The position numbers and the translations under genes are program-made. A stretch of DNA of 64,000 nt from Myotis daubentonii (lineage: Eukaryota; Chordata; Mammalia; Chiroptera; Vespertilionidae). Shown here piece after piece: positions 1 to 9,529 of this stretch (the stretch's first letter is position 1; each line of letters opens with the position of its first letter). Where the stretch lies: assembly GCF_963259705.1 (NCBI RefSeq), contig NC_081846.1:88858641-88922640 (forward strand), given 5' to 3'. The notes below the pieces were generated by a model that was not told the DNA's origin, made no database searches, and was given only the letters and a program-made list of their open reading frames with translations.

Positions 1-93
1 GTCCCTTCCGTCTTTTAGTTTTACTTTTGAAGTAGTTGTTCAAAGCAGCAAACTCCGGCGTTAACCTATGCTGCCATCTTGGTTCTCCCCACC
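1..93 (-). mobile_element. L1 5' end (edge of window)
   Basis: Read on the minus strand, this begins GGGGAGAACCAAGATGGCAGC and continues as a GC-mixed leader resembling the start of a bat L1 5'UTR. The element would run off the left edge, so its body is not visible. The AAGATGGC motif near the start is typical of L1 5'UTR promoters. Family assignment is from memory. Confidence 0.5.
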
Positions 94-639
94 AATGGAT
101 TTTTTCTGAACTCTTTTCTTAAAAATGTAATGATTTTAACTATAATATGATTTACTCCAAAAAATCTATTCAAATACCTAGGTACATTTTTTTTTTCTAA
201 ACATACTCCTGCTGTTAAACTAATTATATCTATTTATCACTTTTCTGATGGGTGATGAAATTAGATGCATGCGCTTAGATTTATGACATGGTTCCCATTC
301 CAATAGCCGGGTTTTACACAGGAAGAATTTTCATGGTGGCCAGTGAAATAAAGTAATTTTCTTAATATTATCCAGTATCAAAAAGAAGCTAGGATATGGA
401 AATTTTGATTCCCATTTCAGTTGGGTTATCCATTAATTTAGACCAAGTTAGCAGATTTTAAAACAATGTAAAGGACCCCAAACCAAACGGCAAGCTTGAA
501 CCATGTGAGAGGAGGTGGAGAATGTGCACAGAATCGTGACCAATTAAAGGCGGTTGCAAACTATTGCTATTACCACTGAAAGGGAGAGTCTAGTCATGCC
601 CCATGGGATCTATGCTGAATTGGAAAATGATGTTGTTTT
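94..639. other. Unassigned AT-rich sequence
   Basis: No repeat family, terminal repeat or sustained reading frame was recognised here. It may be unique intergenic or intronic sequence. Confidence 0.5.
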
Positions 640-1080
640 TTAAGTTAATTTTTAAATTCATGAAATTAATGTTTTGTTCTGCAGTTCTATGCATTTTAAC
701 ACATCTATAGATTTGAGTAACCACCACCAATACCAGGATACAAACTGACCAACCACCCCAAAGGTCCTTTAAAAATACACCATTCCCACCCTTAACTCAT
801 GGTGTTCATGGATATTTTCTCCACCATTGCAGCTTTATACTTTCAAGGTTATGTAAATGGAGTCACAGTATGTAACCTTTTGAGACCAGTTTCTTTCATT
901 GAGTAAAATGCCTTTGAGAATCAGCCAAATTGCTATATTTGGTAACAATTTATGCCAGTCTATGGATATACCAGTTTATTTAATCATTCAGTGACCAAAA
1001 AACATTTGGTTTATTTGTGGTTTTGGTGTGATTTGAATCAAGTTTCTATAAACTTTAGTGTGTAAGTTTTTGTATTTCGC
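640..1080 (-). mobile_element. Old L1 (L1M type), ORF2 end and 3'UTR
   Basis: The stretch with 'gtatgtaaccttttgagacc', 'tttctttcattgagtaaaatgcc' and 'taccagtttatttaatcattcag' is the reverse complement of the conserved L1 segment near the ORF2 end and into the 3'UTR. It has many substitutions and no intact frame, so it is an old insertion. Confidence 0.7.
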
Positions 1081-1539
1081 TAGTTTGGGAAACTGAAACT
1101 TTCAGGTCAAACCCTGGCTGCTGCCTTTTCCTCTTTTTACTTGAAATAGAGCACTTTTATTAGCCAATGTTAGTATAGAAAACACTCAAACTCTCCTTGA
1201 CTAACCTCTTCCTCCGCCATGCCCCCATCTATCTATGTCCATTCACACGCATAGGAGCTTATTTTGGTAGTTGGGGATAACGAAAGAGGTCAGAGGAAGA
1301 AAGAGGATAGAGGGAATAGAAGTTTCCTGTTCCAAAGTTAGGGGTGGAAATGGAGAGATATAGAGTTGTGTAAATGAAACTTTACAAGACTCTAGACTCA
1401 GGTATATTTTTCTAAAATATTATTTTTTTAAAGTTTGTGAATTGACCTAATATCCTGTGATGTGCTAAACTCTCTAATCTTACTCAATAGTTTTAGGGTG
1501 TTTTAGTTTGAAATTTTGCTTAGAGCTCTTGAAAGTTTC

Positions 1540-1830
1540 TATGTATATAATCATGTTGTCTGTGAATAAGGACAAATTTATATCTCCCTTTGTATTTTAT
1601 TCATTTTTATTATGATATTGCACTGAGAAAGACTCCCAGTGCAATGTTAAATAGGAGTACTGAGGGAATGTTCTTGCCTATTCTGCCAATTAAGTGTGAT
1701 GCCCACTTAGAGATTTTGTTGACACCATTTATTGGTTGGAGAAAGTGATGTCCTACTTCTAGTCTTATTATATGGTAATGTCTTATTATGATATCTGTGT
1801 AACATGTACTTATTGACATGTCTATACAGT
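1540..1830 (-). mobile_element. L1 ORF2 fragment (reverse transcriptase region)
   Basis: Phrases such as 'cagtgcaatgttaaataggagtactgagggaatgttcttgcc' match, on the minus strand, the L1 reverse transcriptase region downstream of the catalytic core. Stops and indels break the frame. It is a 5'- and 3'-truncated relic. Confidence 0.65.
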
Positions 1831-2160
1831 AAGCCTAAACTTATTTGAAGAAACTATACAGTCTGTTGAAAGTAAATTAACAAAATATATTTGAAAAAGT
1901 TTATATTATTGGATGGGAAGAATTACCATAAATCTGAATTATCTCATAATTAATATATGCATTTAATACAATTAAAATTTATATTTTTAGTTGTTCTTAA
2001 TTGGAAAAATATTTTAAAATTTATAGAGAGAAATCTATGTTGTAACCCTGCCAAGAAATTTGAGAATATACTGAAGAGGAACTGGTCTTATTTGATAATG
2101 TACATACTATAATGCCACTATAATAAAATAAATAAAATTTTAGTGTGAAGATTGAAAACA
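1831..2160. other. Unassigned AT-rich sequence
   Basis: Very A/T-rich with no recognisable family or frame. Confidence 0.4.
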
Positions 2161-2164
2161 GGAT

Positions 2165-2570
2165 CAAGAGTTATGAGCTGAATTGCTTCACCTCAAACTT
2201 CATATATTGGAACACTAATAACTATACCTCAAAATGCAACTGTTTTTGGAAATAGGGCCTTTAAAGAGGTGATTAAGTTAAAATGAAGCCTTTAGGGTAG
2301 GCCCTAATTTAATGAGTGGTACCCTCATGAGAAAAAGAAATTTGGAGCACAAAAAAAAGACATCATGGATGACTTCAAACAGGAAAGAGAACACAGCAAA
2401 AGAGTGGACATTTGAGGACCAAAGGGAGAGGCCTAAGGAGAAGCTGAACCTGCCAACAAACTTGATCTCTGGCTGCTGGATTCCAAAATTGTGAGAAAGT
2501 AATTCTGTTATATAAGACACCCAGTCCGTAGTATTTTTCTAAGGCACCATGAACAAACGAATGCATCAAT
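2165..2570 (+). mobile_element. MaLR-type LTR (MLT1/MST-like)
   Basis: The order of landmarks fits a mammalian ERVL-MaLR LTR: an 'aaattcatat.ttggaa' start, 'ttggaaatagggcctttaaagagg', 'ggtaggccctaattta', then 'ccaaaattgtgagaaagtaattctgttatataagacacccagtc' near the end. It is diverged and no flanking duplication was found. Confidence 0.75.
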
Positions 2571-2620
2571 GAAAGAGAAAAGTACATCTGTGATTTCCAG
2601 TGTATGATAGAATCTACTAG

Positions 2621-3357
2621 TCTAATCTAATAAAAGAGAAACATGCAAATTGACTGCACCTCTGCTACACCCCCACGCCCACCAGCCAATCAGAGTGACT
2701 ATATGCAAATTAACCCAACAAAGATGGCATCCTGGAGCAAGCAGGAGGTTTGGTTGGCCCAGCGATGGAGGAAGCCAAGCTTCCCGCCTTCCTTGGCTGG
2801 CTGTGGCCTCTGCAAAAGGCAACAAAGTTTCAATTATAGAAGCTAAATAAATCCCAGATACCTGCTTCCAGCCAGCCTCCACTGGGAGCTTGGGTGGCTG
2901 CGGGCTGTGGCCAGCCTGAAAACAGCCATCAGCCCCTCAGCCAGGCTGGCCACACTCTCATGGGGTGAGAGTCCCCACTGGGGGGCTTGGCCAACCTGCT
3001 AACAGCCATCAGCCACTCTCACAAGCTGGCCAGGCCCCCAGGGGAGATCCCTACCCTGAAAGTGCTGTGGCCAGCCTGAAAACAGCCATTAGCCCCTCAC
3101 CCAGGCTGGCCAGGCACCTCAGAAGGACCCCCTTCCTTGAAGGGGGTGTAGCCAGCCTCAAAACGGCCCTCAGCCCCTCACCCAGGCTAGCCAGGCACTC
3201 CAGCAGGGACCCCCACCCTGAAGGGGGTGTGGCCAGTCTGAAAACAACCATCAGCCCCTCACCCAGACTGGCCAGGCACCCCAGTGGGACCCCCACCCTG
3301 ATCCAGGACACCCTTCAGGACAAATCAGCTAGCCCCCACCCATGCACCAGGACTCTA
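2621..3357 (+). mobile_element. HeliBat-type Helitron, array unit 1
   Basis: The unit starts TCTAATCTAATAAAAGAG and is followed by an ATGCAAATT motif. It ends in a degenerate 'catgcaccaggactcta' where GTGCACCGGGCCTCTAG is expected. The interior has repeated GC-rich stretches of about 90 bp built on 'ggccagcctgaaaacagccatcagcccctcaccc'. No transposase sequence is present, so it is non-autonomous. Unit 2 begins at the next base. The 5' subfamily matches the reverse unit at 58.9-59.5 kb. Confidence 0.8.
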
Positions 3358-3768
3358 TCCTATATAATAAAAGGGTAATATGCAAATTGACCCTAACAGT
3401 AGAACGACTGGGAATGACTGGTCACTATGACACAATGCAGTGCGCTCCCACAGGGGGAGCTCTGCTTAGCCACAAGCCAGGCTGCCAGCTGCCAGTACAG
3501 CAGTGGTGGTGGGAGCCTCTCCTGCCTCCTCAGCAGTGCTAAGGATGTTCGACTGCAGCTTAGGCCTGCTCCCAGCTGGCGAGTGGACATCCCCCAAGGG
3601 CTCACAGGCTGCCAGAGGATGTCTGATTTCCATCTTAGGCCCAATCCCCTGGGGAGTGGGCCTAAGCCAGCAGGTGGTTATCCCCCTAAGGGTCCAAGAC
3701 TGCAAGAGGGCACAGGCCGGGCTGAGGGACCTCCGGAGTGCACAAATCTTTGTGCACTGGGCCTCTAG
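3358..3768 (+). mobile_element. HeliBat-type Helitron, array unit 2
   Basis: It has a complete terminal structure: TCCTATATAATAAAAGGG at the 5' end, and a GTGCAC-AAATC-TTTGTGCAC hairpin followed by TGGGCCTCTAG at the 3' end. It is non-autonomous, about 411 bp. It aligns with unit 4 through most of its length but lacks both arms of the CTCF-like palindrome found there, keeping only a short piece of the loop (AATGCAG). Confidence 0.92.
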
Positions 3769-4610
3769 TCTATACTAATAATAGAGAGACATGCAAATTG
3801 TCTGAGATGCCGTCATAGTAATAGTAATGACCAAACAGCAGGCTTCCTGGGAAGAAAAGGCTGGCAGGGGGCGGTTAGTGAAAGACAAACAAATGACTGA
3901 ACAGTGGGCTGTGTGGGGTGACCAGGCTGGCAGGGAGGGCAGTTGGGGGTGACCAGGACATCAGGGGGCAATCGGGGACAAACAGGCCAGCAGGGGAGGT
4001 CAGTTGGGGGCCATCAGGCCAGCAGGGAAGGGCAGTTGGGTGCAACCAGGCCAGCAGAGGAGGGCATTTAGGGGCGACCAGATTGGTAGGGGAAGGCAGT
4101 TGGGTATGACCAGGCCTGCAGGTGTGGGCAGTTGGGGGTGATTAGGTTGGCAGTGAAGGGCATTTGGGAGTGATTGGGCCAGCAGGGGAGGGCAGTTGGA
4201 GGTGACTATGCCTGCAGGGGAGGACAGTTGGGGGCCATCAGGCCAACAGGGGAGGGCAGTTGGGGGTGATCAGGTTGGCAGAGGAGGGCAGTTGGGGGCA
4301 GCTCTCAGCTCCAGTGACAGCTATAGAAGGGAATAAATCCCAGAATAATAATAATTAAAAAACAATAACAGAAAAAAAGGAGAGGCTGGGAGCTTCAGTT
4401 GCCTGCCAGCCTGAAAAAGGCCCTCAGCCCCTCACCCAGACTGGCCAGGCACACCAGTGGGGACCCCCACCCTGAAGATGTGTGACCAGTTGCAAACAGC
4501 CATCAGCCACTCATCCAGGCTGGCCAGGCACCCAAGCAGGACCCCCACCCTGATCCGGGACACCCTTCAGGGCAAACCAGCCGGCCCCCACCTGTGCACC
4601 AGGCCTCTAG
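3769..4610 (+). mobile_element. HeliBat-type Helitron, array unit 3 (minisatellite-bearing)
   Basis: It starts TCTATACTAATAATAGAG directly after the CTAG of unit 2 and ends CCAGGCCTCTAG. The middle is a 32-bp minisatellite (separate entry). The right part resembles unit 1's interior ('ggccaggcac...cagcccctcaccc'), so the unit looks chimeric. Confidence 0.88.
3914..4304 (+). repeat. 32-bp minisatellite inside a Helitron
   Basis: About twelve imperfect copies of a 32-bp unit built on 'accaggccagcagggga' plus 'gggcagttgggggtg'. Unit length is nearly constant while substitutions are scattered. The same unit, reversed, fills Helitrons at 21.3-21.8, 33.3-33.6 and 41.9-42.1 kb, so the tandem array travels with the family. 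Confidence 0.9.
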
Positions 4611-5079
4611 CCTATATAGCAACAGGGTAATGTGCAAACTGACCCTAACAGCAGAATGACTGAGAATGACTGGTCACTATGACACACACTGACCACCAGG
4701 GGGCAGACGCTCAATGCAGGAGCTGCCCCCTGGTGGTCAGGGCACTCTCACATGGGAGGAGCTCTGTTCAGCCACAAGCCAGGCTGATGGCTGCCAGTAC
4801 AGCAGTGGTGGTGGGAGCCTCTCCTGCCTCCTCAGCAGCGCTAAGGATGTCTGACTGCAGTTTAGGCCTGCTCCCCGCTGGCAAGGTGACATCCCCCTTG
4901 GGCTGCCGGGCTGCCAGAGGGATGTCAGATTGCCATCTTAGGCCCAATCCCCCGGGAAGCAGGCCTAAGCCAGCAGGTGGTTATCCCCTGAGGGGTATCA
5001 GACTGTGAGAGGGCACAAGCTGGGCTGAGGGACCCCCCACCCGCCCGGGGGCACAAATTTTTGTGTGCCAGGCCTCTAG
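4611..5079 (+). mobile_element. HeliBat-type Helitron, array unit 4 (carries palindrome)
   Basis: It begins CCTATATAGCAACAGGGTAAT (first T missing) straight after the CTAG of unit 3. It ends with a GCACAAATTTTTGTGTGC hairpin and CAGGCCTCTAG. A perfect 18-bp inverted repeat lies at 4689-4740. Non-autonomous. Confidence 0.9.
4689..4740. promoter_or_regulatory. Inverted pair of CTCF-like motifs
   Basis: CTGACCACCAGGGGGCAG (4689-4706) and its exact reverse complement (4723-4740) surround a 16-nt loop. Each arm matches the CTCF core CCACNAGGGGGC and most flanking positions. The motifs face each other. The match is visible; binding is not shown. Confidence 0.6.
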
Positions 5080-6116
5080 TCTACACTAATAAAAGAGAAA
5101 AATGGTAATTGGCGTACGACGCTACCCTTTTCATTGGCTAATCAGGGCTATATGCAAATTAACTGCCAACTAAGATGGCGGTTAATTTGCATATGTAGGC
5201 ACAATGCAGGGAGGCGAAAGGGAAAGCAGGAAGAAGCCCCCTGCCACTGAGAGGGATTGGAAACCCAGGGGGGAGCTAAGAGCTGGGGGGCAGGGCAAAG
5301 GCGGCCCTGGGGCCACCTTTGCCCTGCCCCCCAGCCATGATCGGAGAATCAGGCACCTTTTCCGCCCTGGCCAGTGATAGCAGGAAGTAGGGGTGGAGCC
5401 AGCGATGGGAGCTGGGCACGGTCGAAGCTGGCAGTCCCAGGAGCTAGGGGTCCCTTGCCTGGGCCTAAAGCGAAGCCCACGATCGTGGGGCCGCTGCAGC
5501 TGTGGGTCCCCGCTGCCCAGGCCTGACGCCTCAGCCAGAGGCGTTAGGCCTGGGCAGGGGCAGAGCCTGCAACCGCGGGGAGCTGGGGGTCCCCTGCCTA
5601 GGCCTGACACCTCTGCCGGAGGCCTCAGGCCTGGTTAAGGGGCCGATCCGGTGATTGGTGATCGGAGGGTGATGAGGGTCAACTCCTCTGGCCGAGGCAT
5701 CAGGCCTGGGCCAGAGGCATCAGGCCTGGGTGGGGGGCGGAGCCAGGGATTGGGGGGATATGATGGTCCCCTTGCCCAGGCCTGAAGCCTGGGTCAGAGG
5801 CGTCAGGCTTGGGCGGGGGGTGGAGCAAGCAATCAGAGAGAGATGGGGGTCCCCTGCCCAGGCATGATTCCTGGGCCAGAGGCCTCAGGCCTGGGCGGGG
5901 GCCAGAGTCAGTGATCGGGGAGAGATGGGGGTCCCCTCTCTAAGCCTGACACCTCTGGCGGAGGCGTCAAGCCTGGGCAAGGGGCAGATCAGGCGATCGT
6001 AGGGTGATGGGGGTCAATGCCTGAGGGCTCCCAGTATGTGATAGGGGGCAGGCTGGGCTGAGGGACACTCCCCCCCAACACACCTAGTGCACGAATTTCG
6101 TGCACCAAGCCCCTAG
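5080..6116 (+). mobile_element. HeliBat-type Helitron, array unit 5
   Basis: It starts TCTACACTAATAAAAGAG and ends GTGCACGAATTTCGTGCAC plus CAAGCCCCTAG. The first 120 bp include 'ggtaattggcgtacgacgctaccc' and an octamer dyad. The interior is strongly GC-rich, with repeats of about 90 bp built on 'cccaggcctga..cctctggcc'. Reverse copies of this subfamily lie at 28,985-29,517 and 34,503-35,113. A 142-codon frame on the minus strand here reflects base composition, not a gene. Confidence 0.9.
5150..5194. promoter_or_regulatory. Octamer dyad with YY1-like motif
   Basis: ATATGCAAATTAACTGCC (5150-5167) and GGCGGTTAATTTGCATAT (5177-5194) form an inverted repeat with one mismatch. Each arm holds an octamer (ATGCAAAT). 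AAGATGGCGG, at 5173-5181, is a good YY1-type motif. These are sequence matches only. Confidence 0.55.
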
Positions 6117-6465
6117 TATAATAATAAAAGTGTAATATGCTAATTAGACCAGACAGCCAAATGACCTTCCAAAAGTCAGTCTGGATGAAGCCGCAGTGGC
6201 GGGGGCTGAGGCAGAGGCGATTAGGGGTGATCAGGCAGGCAGACGAGCAGTTAGGAACAATCAGGCAGGCAGGCAGAACAGTTTGGGGCGATGAGGCAGG
6301 CAGGCAGAGGTGGTTAGGGGTGATCAGGCAGGCAGGTGAAGCAGTTAGGGGCAATCAGGAAGGCAGGCAGAGTGGTTAGGAGCCAGCAGTCACAGATTGA
6401 GAGAGGGTGCTAGCTGGGCTGAAGGACCCCCACCCGTGCATGAATTTCATGCACTGGGCCTCTAG
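6117..6465 (+). mobile_element. HeliBat-type Helitron, array unit 6
   Basis: It starts TATAATAATAAAAGTGTAATATGC right after the CTAG of unit 5 and ends with a GTGCATGAATTTCATGCAC hairpin and TGGGCCTCTAG. The interior repeats 'gattaggggtgatcaggcaggcaggc' every 30-35 bp. This closes the six-unit array. Confidence 0.9.
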
Positions 6466-6642
6466 TTATCATTATAATAAAGGTGAAATTTCAATTCAGT
6501 AAATAAAAATATATAAACATTACCAGTGTAGAAAGAAAAGAACAGCAATATCTTCATCTATGTTAGTTACTAAACTAAACTTCAGATAATCAAAGACGAA
6601 TGTGATAAAGGAAATCTGGGAGACGAGAGGTACAACCTAGGC

Positions 6643-6873
6643 CAGTGATGGCGAACCTTTTGAGCTCGGCATGTCAGCATTTTGAAAAACCCTAACTTTG
6701 GTGCCATGTCACATATAGAAATTTTTTTTATCTTTGCAACCATAGTAAAACAAAGATTTATATTTTTGATATTTATTTTATATATTTAAATGCCATTTAA
6801 CAAAGAAAAATCAACCAAAAAAATGAGTTCGCGTGTCACCTCTGACTCACGTGTCATAGGTTCGCCATCACTG
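6643..6873. mobile_element. Non-autonomous hAT element
   Basis: Terminal inverted repeats CAGTGATGGCGAACCTTTT and ...AGGTTCGCCATCACTG. An 8-bp target duplication flanks it with one mismatch: ACCTAGGC (6635-6642) and ACTTAGGC (6874-6881). 231 bp with no transposase. A sister copy is at 42,279. Confidence 0.92.
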
Positions 6874-6881
6874 ACTTAGGC

Positions 6882-7424
6882 AGAGGGAGAATTTCTGAAC
6901 GAAGACAGGCTGCCTGCTACCTGTCAAACAAAAGGGTACACACGGCTGTGTATAAAGAAATAGAAATACAGATGTCAAAATTATAATAAACACACCATAT
7001 GTAATATTAAAAAGGTATTTAGAAATAATGTGTGGTAGAATGCATAAACCTCCACAATTTTCTACCTTCATTTTGAATGTGACTTTTCTGCTTTCTTATC
7101 AGTAGAATAAAGAAGTGATCTTATGGGGGCTGTGAGCCAACACAAAAAGAGGCCTTGAAGCACAAAATTTCATTTTTTTAAATAAGTAAAAGCTGTGATT
7201 TATCATATATAATTATATAGATACTATTTCTTATAACATGGAGGACTAGGTATAAACACTAAATGATACTGGACACATATTAAAACATCTCTTGATCTTA
7301 TCTTGAGCTAGAAGGAAAGTGACAAAAATCTGAAGAGGTAAAAAAACCAAAATGTTTCAGGTTTGGGGAATGTACTAATTGCTGATAATCAATATCAGCC
7401 CAGACAGTATGTACCAAAGGTTTA
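6882..7424. other. Unassigned sequence
   Basis: No recognisable family, structure or coding frame. Confidence 0.4.
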
Positions 7425-7600
7425 GAGTCCTCAATTTTTTTCCTTATCATTCCTGGAGTATAACTGACATATAAATAATTACATAACTTAAATTATACAA
7501 TTTCATATATACAGCTTAATGAGTTTGGATTTATGCATACAACCATGATGCCATCACCACAAGTAAGTTGGTAAACATATGCATTGCCTCCTAAAATTTC
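7425..7600 (-). mobile_element. Probable old L1 3'UTR fragment
   Basis: 'ggagtataactgacatataaataattacataac' and 'acaaccatgatgccatcaccaca' resemble the reverse of L1M 3'UTR text. It is short and diverged. Confidence 0.45.
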
Positions 7601-7887
7601 TTGTGTTCCTCTGTGTGTTTATGTTTTAACTTTGTATCCTCTGACTGCCTTGTGAAGCAGCCCAAGCCAGTCTCCTTGTAAATGACAGGCCACCCAAAAA
7701 AGTCCCAGCTGAACCATCTGAAGAACAAAACCACATGAGTAACCTTAGACAAGACCAACAGAGACAGAACAGCTTAGTTGAGTTCATCCCAAATAGCAGA
7801 CCTTCAGAATCATGAGTAAATTTTTTAAAAATGAGGGCCTGATTTGTTCTACAAAAATAAGACTCTTCTACAGAAATTGATATTATA

Positions 7888-8064
7888 CAATGAGTGGCCA
7901 GATTACTATGACCACCCCATCAGTACAACGAAGTGAATTAGTTATGCAAATAATAATAATAATAAAACCTTGAGAGTATTTGCTTAGGAAGTTTTCAATA
8001 TTCAGTATTTTTGGAAGTGTCAATGAAGTACTGATGGGGTGGTCATAATAATCTGGCCACTCAG
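7888..8064. mobile_element. Mariner-like miniature inverted-repeat element
   Basis: About 35 bp at each end are inverted copies: AATGAGTGGCCAGATTACTATGACC on the left and its complement ending GGCCACTCAG on the right, flanked by TA on both sides. The centre is A/T-rich and holds no frame. TA target and length fit a Tc1/mariner MITE; exact family not known. Confidence 0.8.
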
Positions 8065-8066
8065 TA

Positions 8067-9205
8067 TATATAATAAATAAAAGTTTCTAGCATGTAGCAT
8101 CAACTTCTGGATAGGGTTCAGAAAAGCAGTGATCAAACTGCTCTAGAAGAAGGGCAATGGGTGACTATATAATGGCAGGACAATTGTAAAATTGTCATTT
8201 ATTATAATTTAGACAATAAACAGCATATCTAATGAACTTGCACATCTGGTTAAGGAGCTCTCTAAGCTGAATGTTGAAAGTGTCAGTTGAGTTCTTCCCA
8301 GTGGAATATAGAGGCCCTATAGAAGGCTGAAGACTTACTGATTTGAAAACATGAAACTGTATTTTCAGTCTATCCAGCTGGCATACAGATTCTGAAAGTA
8401 AGAAATAGCCTTATGAAAAATACCAAGTCACGGCTACATCCCTTTGATGAGATCTCAGGAAGATTTAAGGTGGTGCTGAGCAGATGCACTCAGTAGACCA
8501 AAGAGTTCTGTAAATCTTAAGGGTGACATCTCCATAGCAGCCTGACATGCCTAAAGCAGAGAGAGGACTATCAAGAAGAAATTGTGGGTACAACATTTTT
8601 TTTCTAAAGGAAGGAACATAATCTAAGAGGTAGAGGTCTGCTAGTTTTTAAGAAGTGTACCAGTTTGAACTAAAAGGAATAGAGGCTATTCAAAGTATGC
8701 CTCTGGCCTCTAAACTTCCAGGAGGAATAAAAAGGATAAGGAAACAATGGAAAATATGGCCTATTTCATATCCAAAAGAAGACTTTTGAGAGGATGGAGT
8801 TTAGAGCTATGGGGAATGATGGACTAGGAGATGGCTGTCAAGGGGAAAACTGGACCCCAGTCAAGGAGCAGTCCCTGTGCCTGGACTAAAGTGACATTAT
8901 GTGAGACTGGATTTCAGACCAGTGGCTCACATTTTAGAATGGGAGAGCTTCGGTATGGTTATTTTCTGTCTTACCTTTTCTGTTTATTGGGCATGTTGGG
9001 GGAAATACAGCACATCCTTTTCGTTCACAGATATCTTCTGGGAGTCACTCTGGGGGACTTCCCATCAGGATCCCCATCTACACCCAACCCAAAGAATAAT
9101 GGTTACAGCTTTAAGTTACTTTGTTTTGAGGTGATTTGTTATACAGCAAGGGAATTGGTGTACAATGTGTATTACAAAACCTCAAAAGTAATATTCATAA
9201 GTTTT
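8067..9205. other. Mostly unassigned; possible LTR tail at the end
   Basis: No family recognised for most of it. The part near 9,090-9,165 ('aagttactttgttttgaggtgatttgttatacagcaagggaattgg') resembles the end of a MaLR-type LTR, but too weakly to call. Confidence 0.35.
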
Positions 9206-9210
9206 TTAAA

Positions 9211-9286
9211 ACTCCTTACCAGAGAATATGTTTTTACTGATTTTAGAGAGAAGGGGGGGAGGGAGGGAGAGAAGAAGAAGAAGAAG

Positions 9287-9358
<72 letters not shown>

Positions 9359-9509
9359 TGACAGATGAGAGAAACATAGATACATTTCCTCTCCTACACA
9401 CCCCCACCAGGGACTGAACCTGCAACCTAGGTATGTGTCCTGACCAGGAATAGAATTGTGCATGGGTCAATACTCCAGCCAAGTGAACCACACTGGCCAA
9501 GGCTTAACA
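9211..9509 (-). mobile_element. Ves SINE with expanded (GA)n
   Basis: Reverse copy: A-rich 3' part on the left, tRNA-related head on the right ('ccacactggccaagg'). The flanks 'agttttttaaa' and 'acttttttaaa' may be the target duplication. The purine-rich stretch normally present in Ves has expanded to a GA repeat at about 9,289-9,347. That repeat creates Arg-Glu and Leu-Ser open frames that are not genes. Confidence 0.8.
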
Positions 9510-9529
9510 AACTTTTTTAAATGATAAAG

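Noticed and set aside
2965..3378. 137-codon frame with repeated SLKTAISPSPRLARH-type blocks
   Set aside because: The protein repeat is just the DNA repeat inside Helitron unit 1, and the opposite strand is open as well.
3914..4304. CRISPR-like array
   Set aside because: The repeats are contiguous 32-bp minisatellite units without unique spacers, in a mammalian genome.
5182..5610. 142-codon frame on the minus strand
   Set aside because: GC-rich Helitron interior; a similar frame occurs in the 34.5-kb copy for the same reason.
9206..9500. Ser/Leu-rich and Arg/Glu-rich open frames
   Set aside because: They are reading frames of the (GA)n tract in a Ves SINE.
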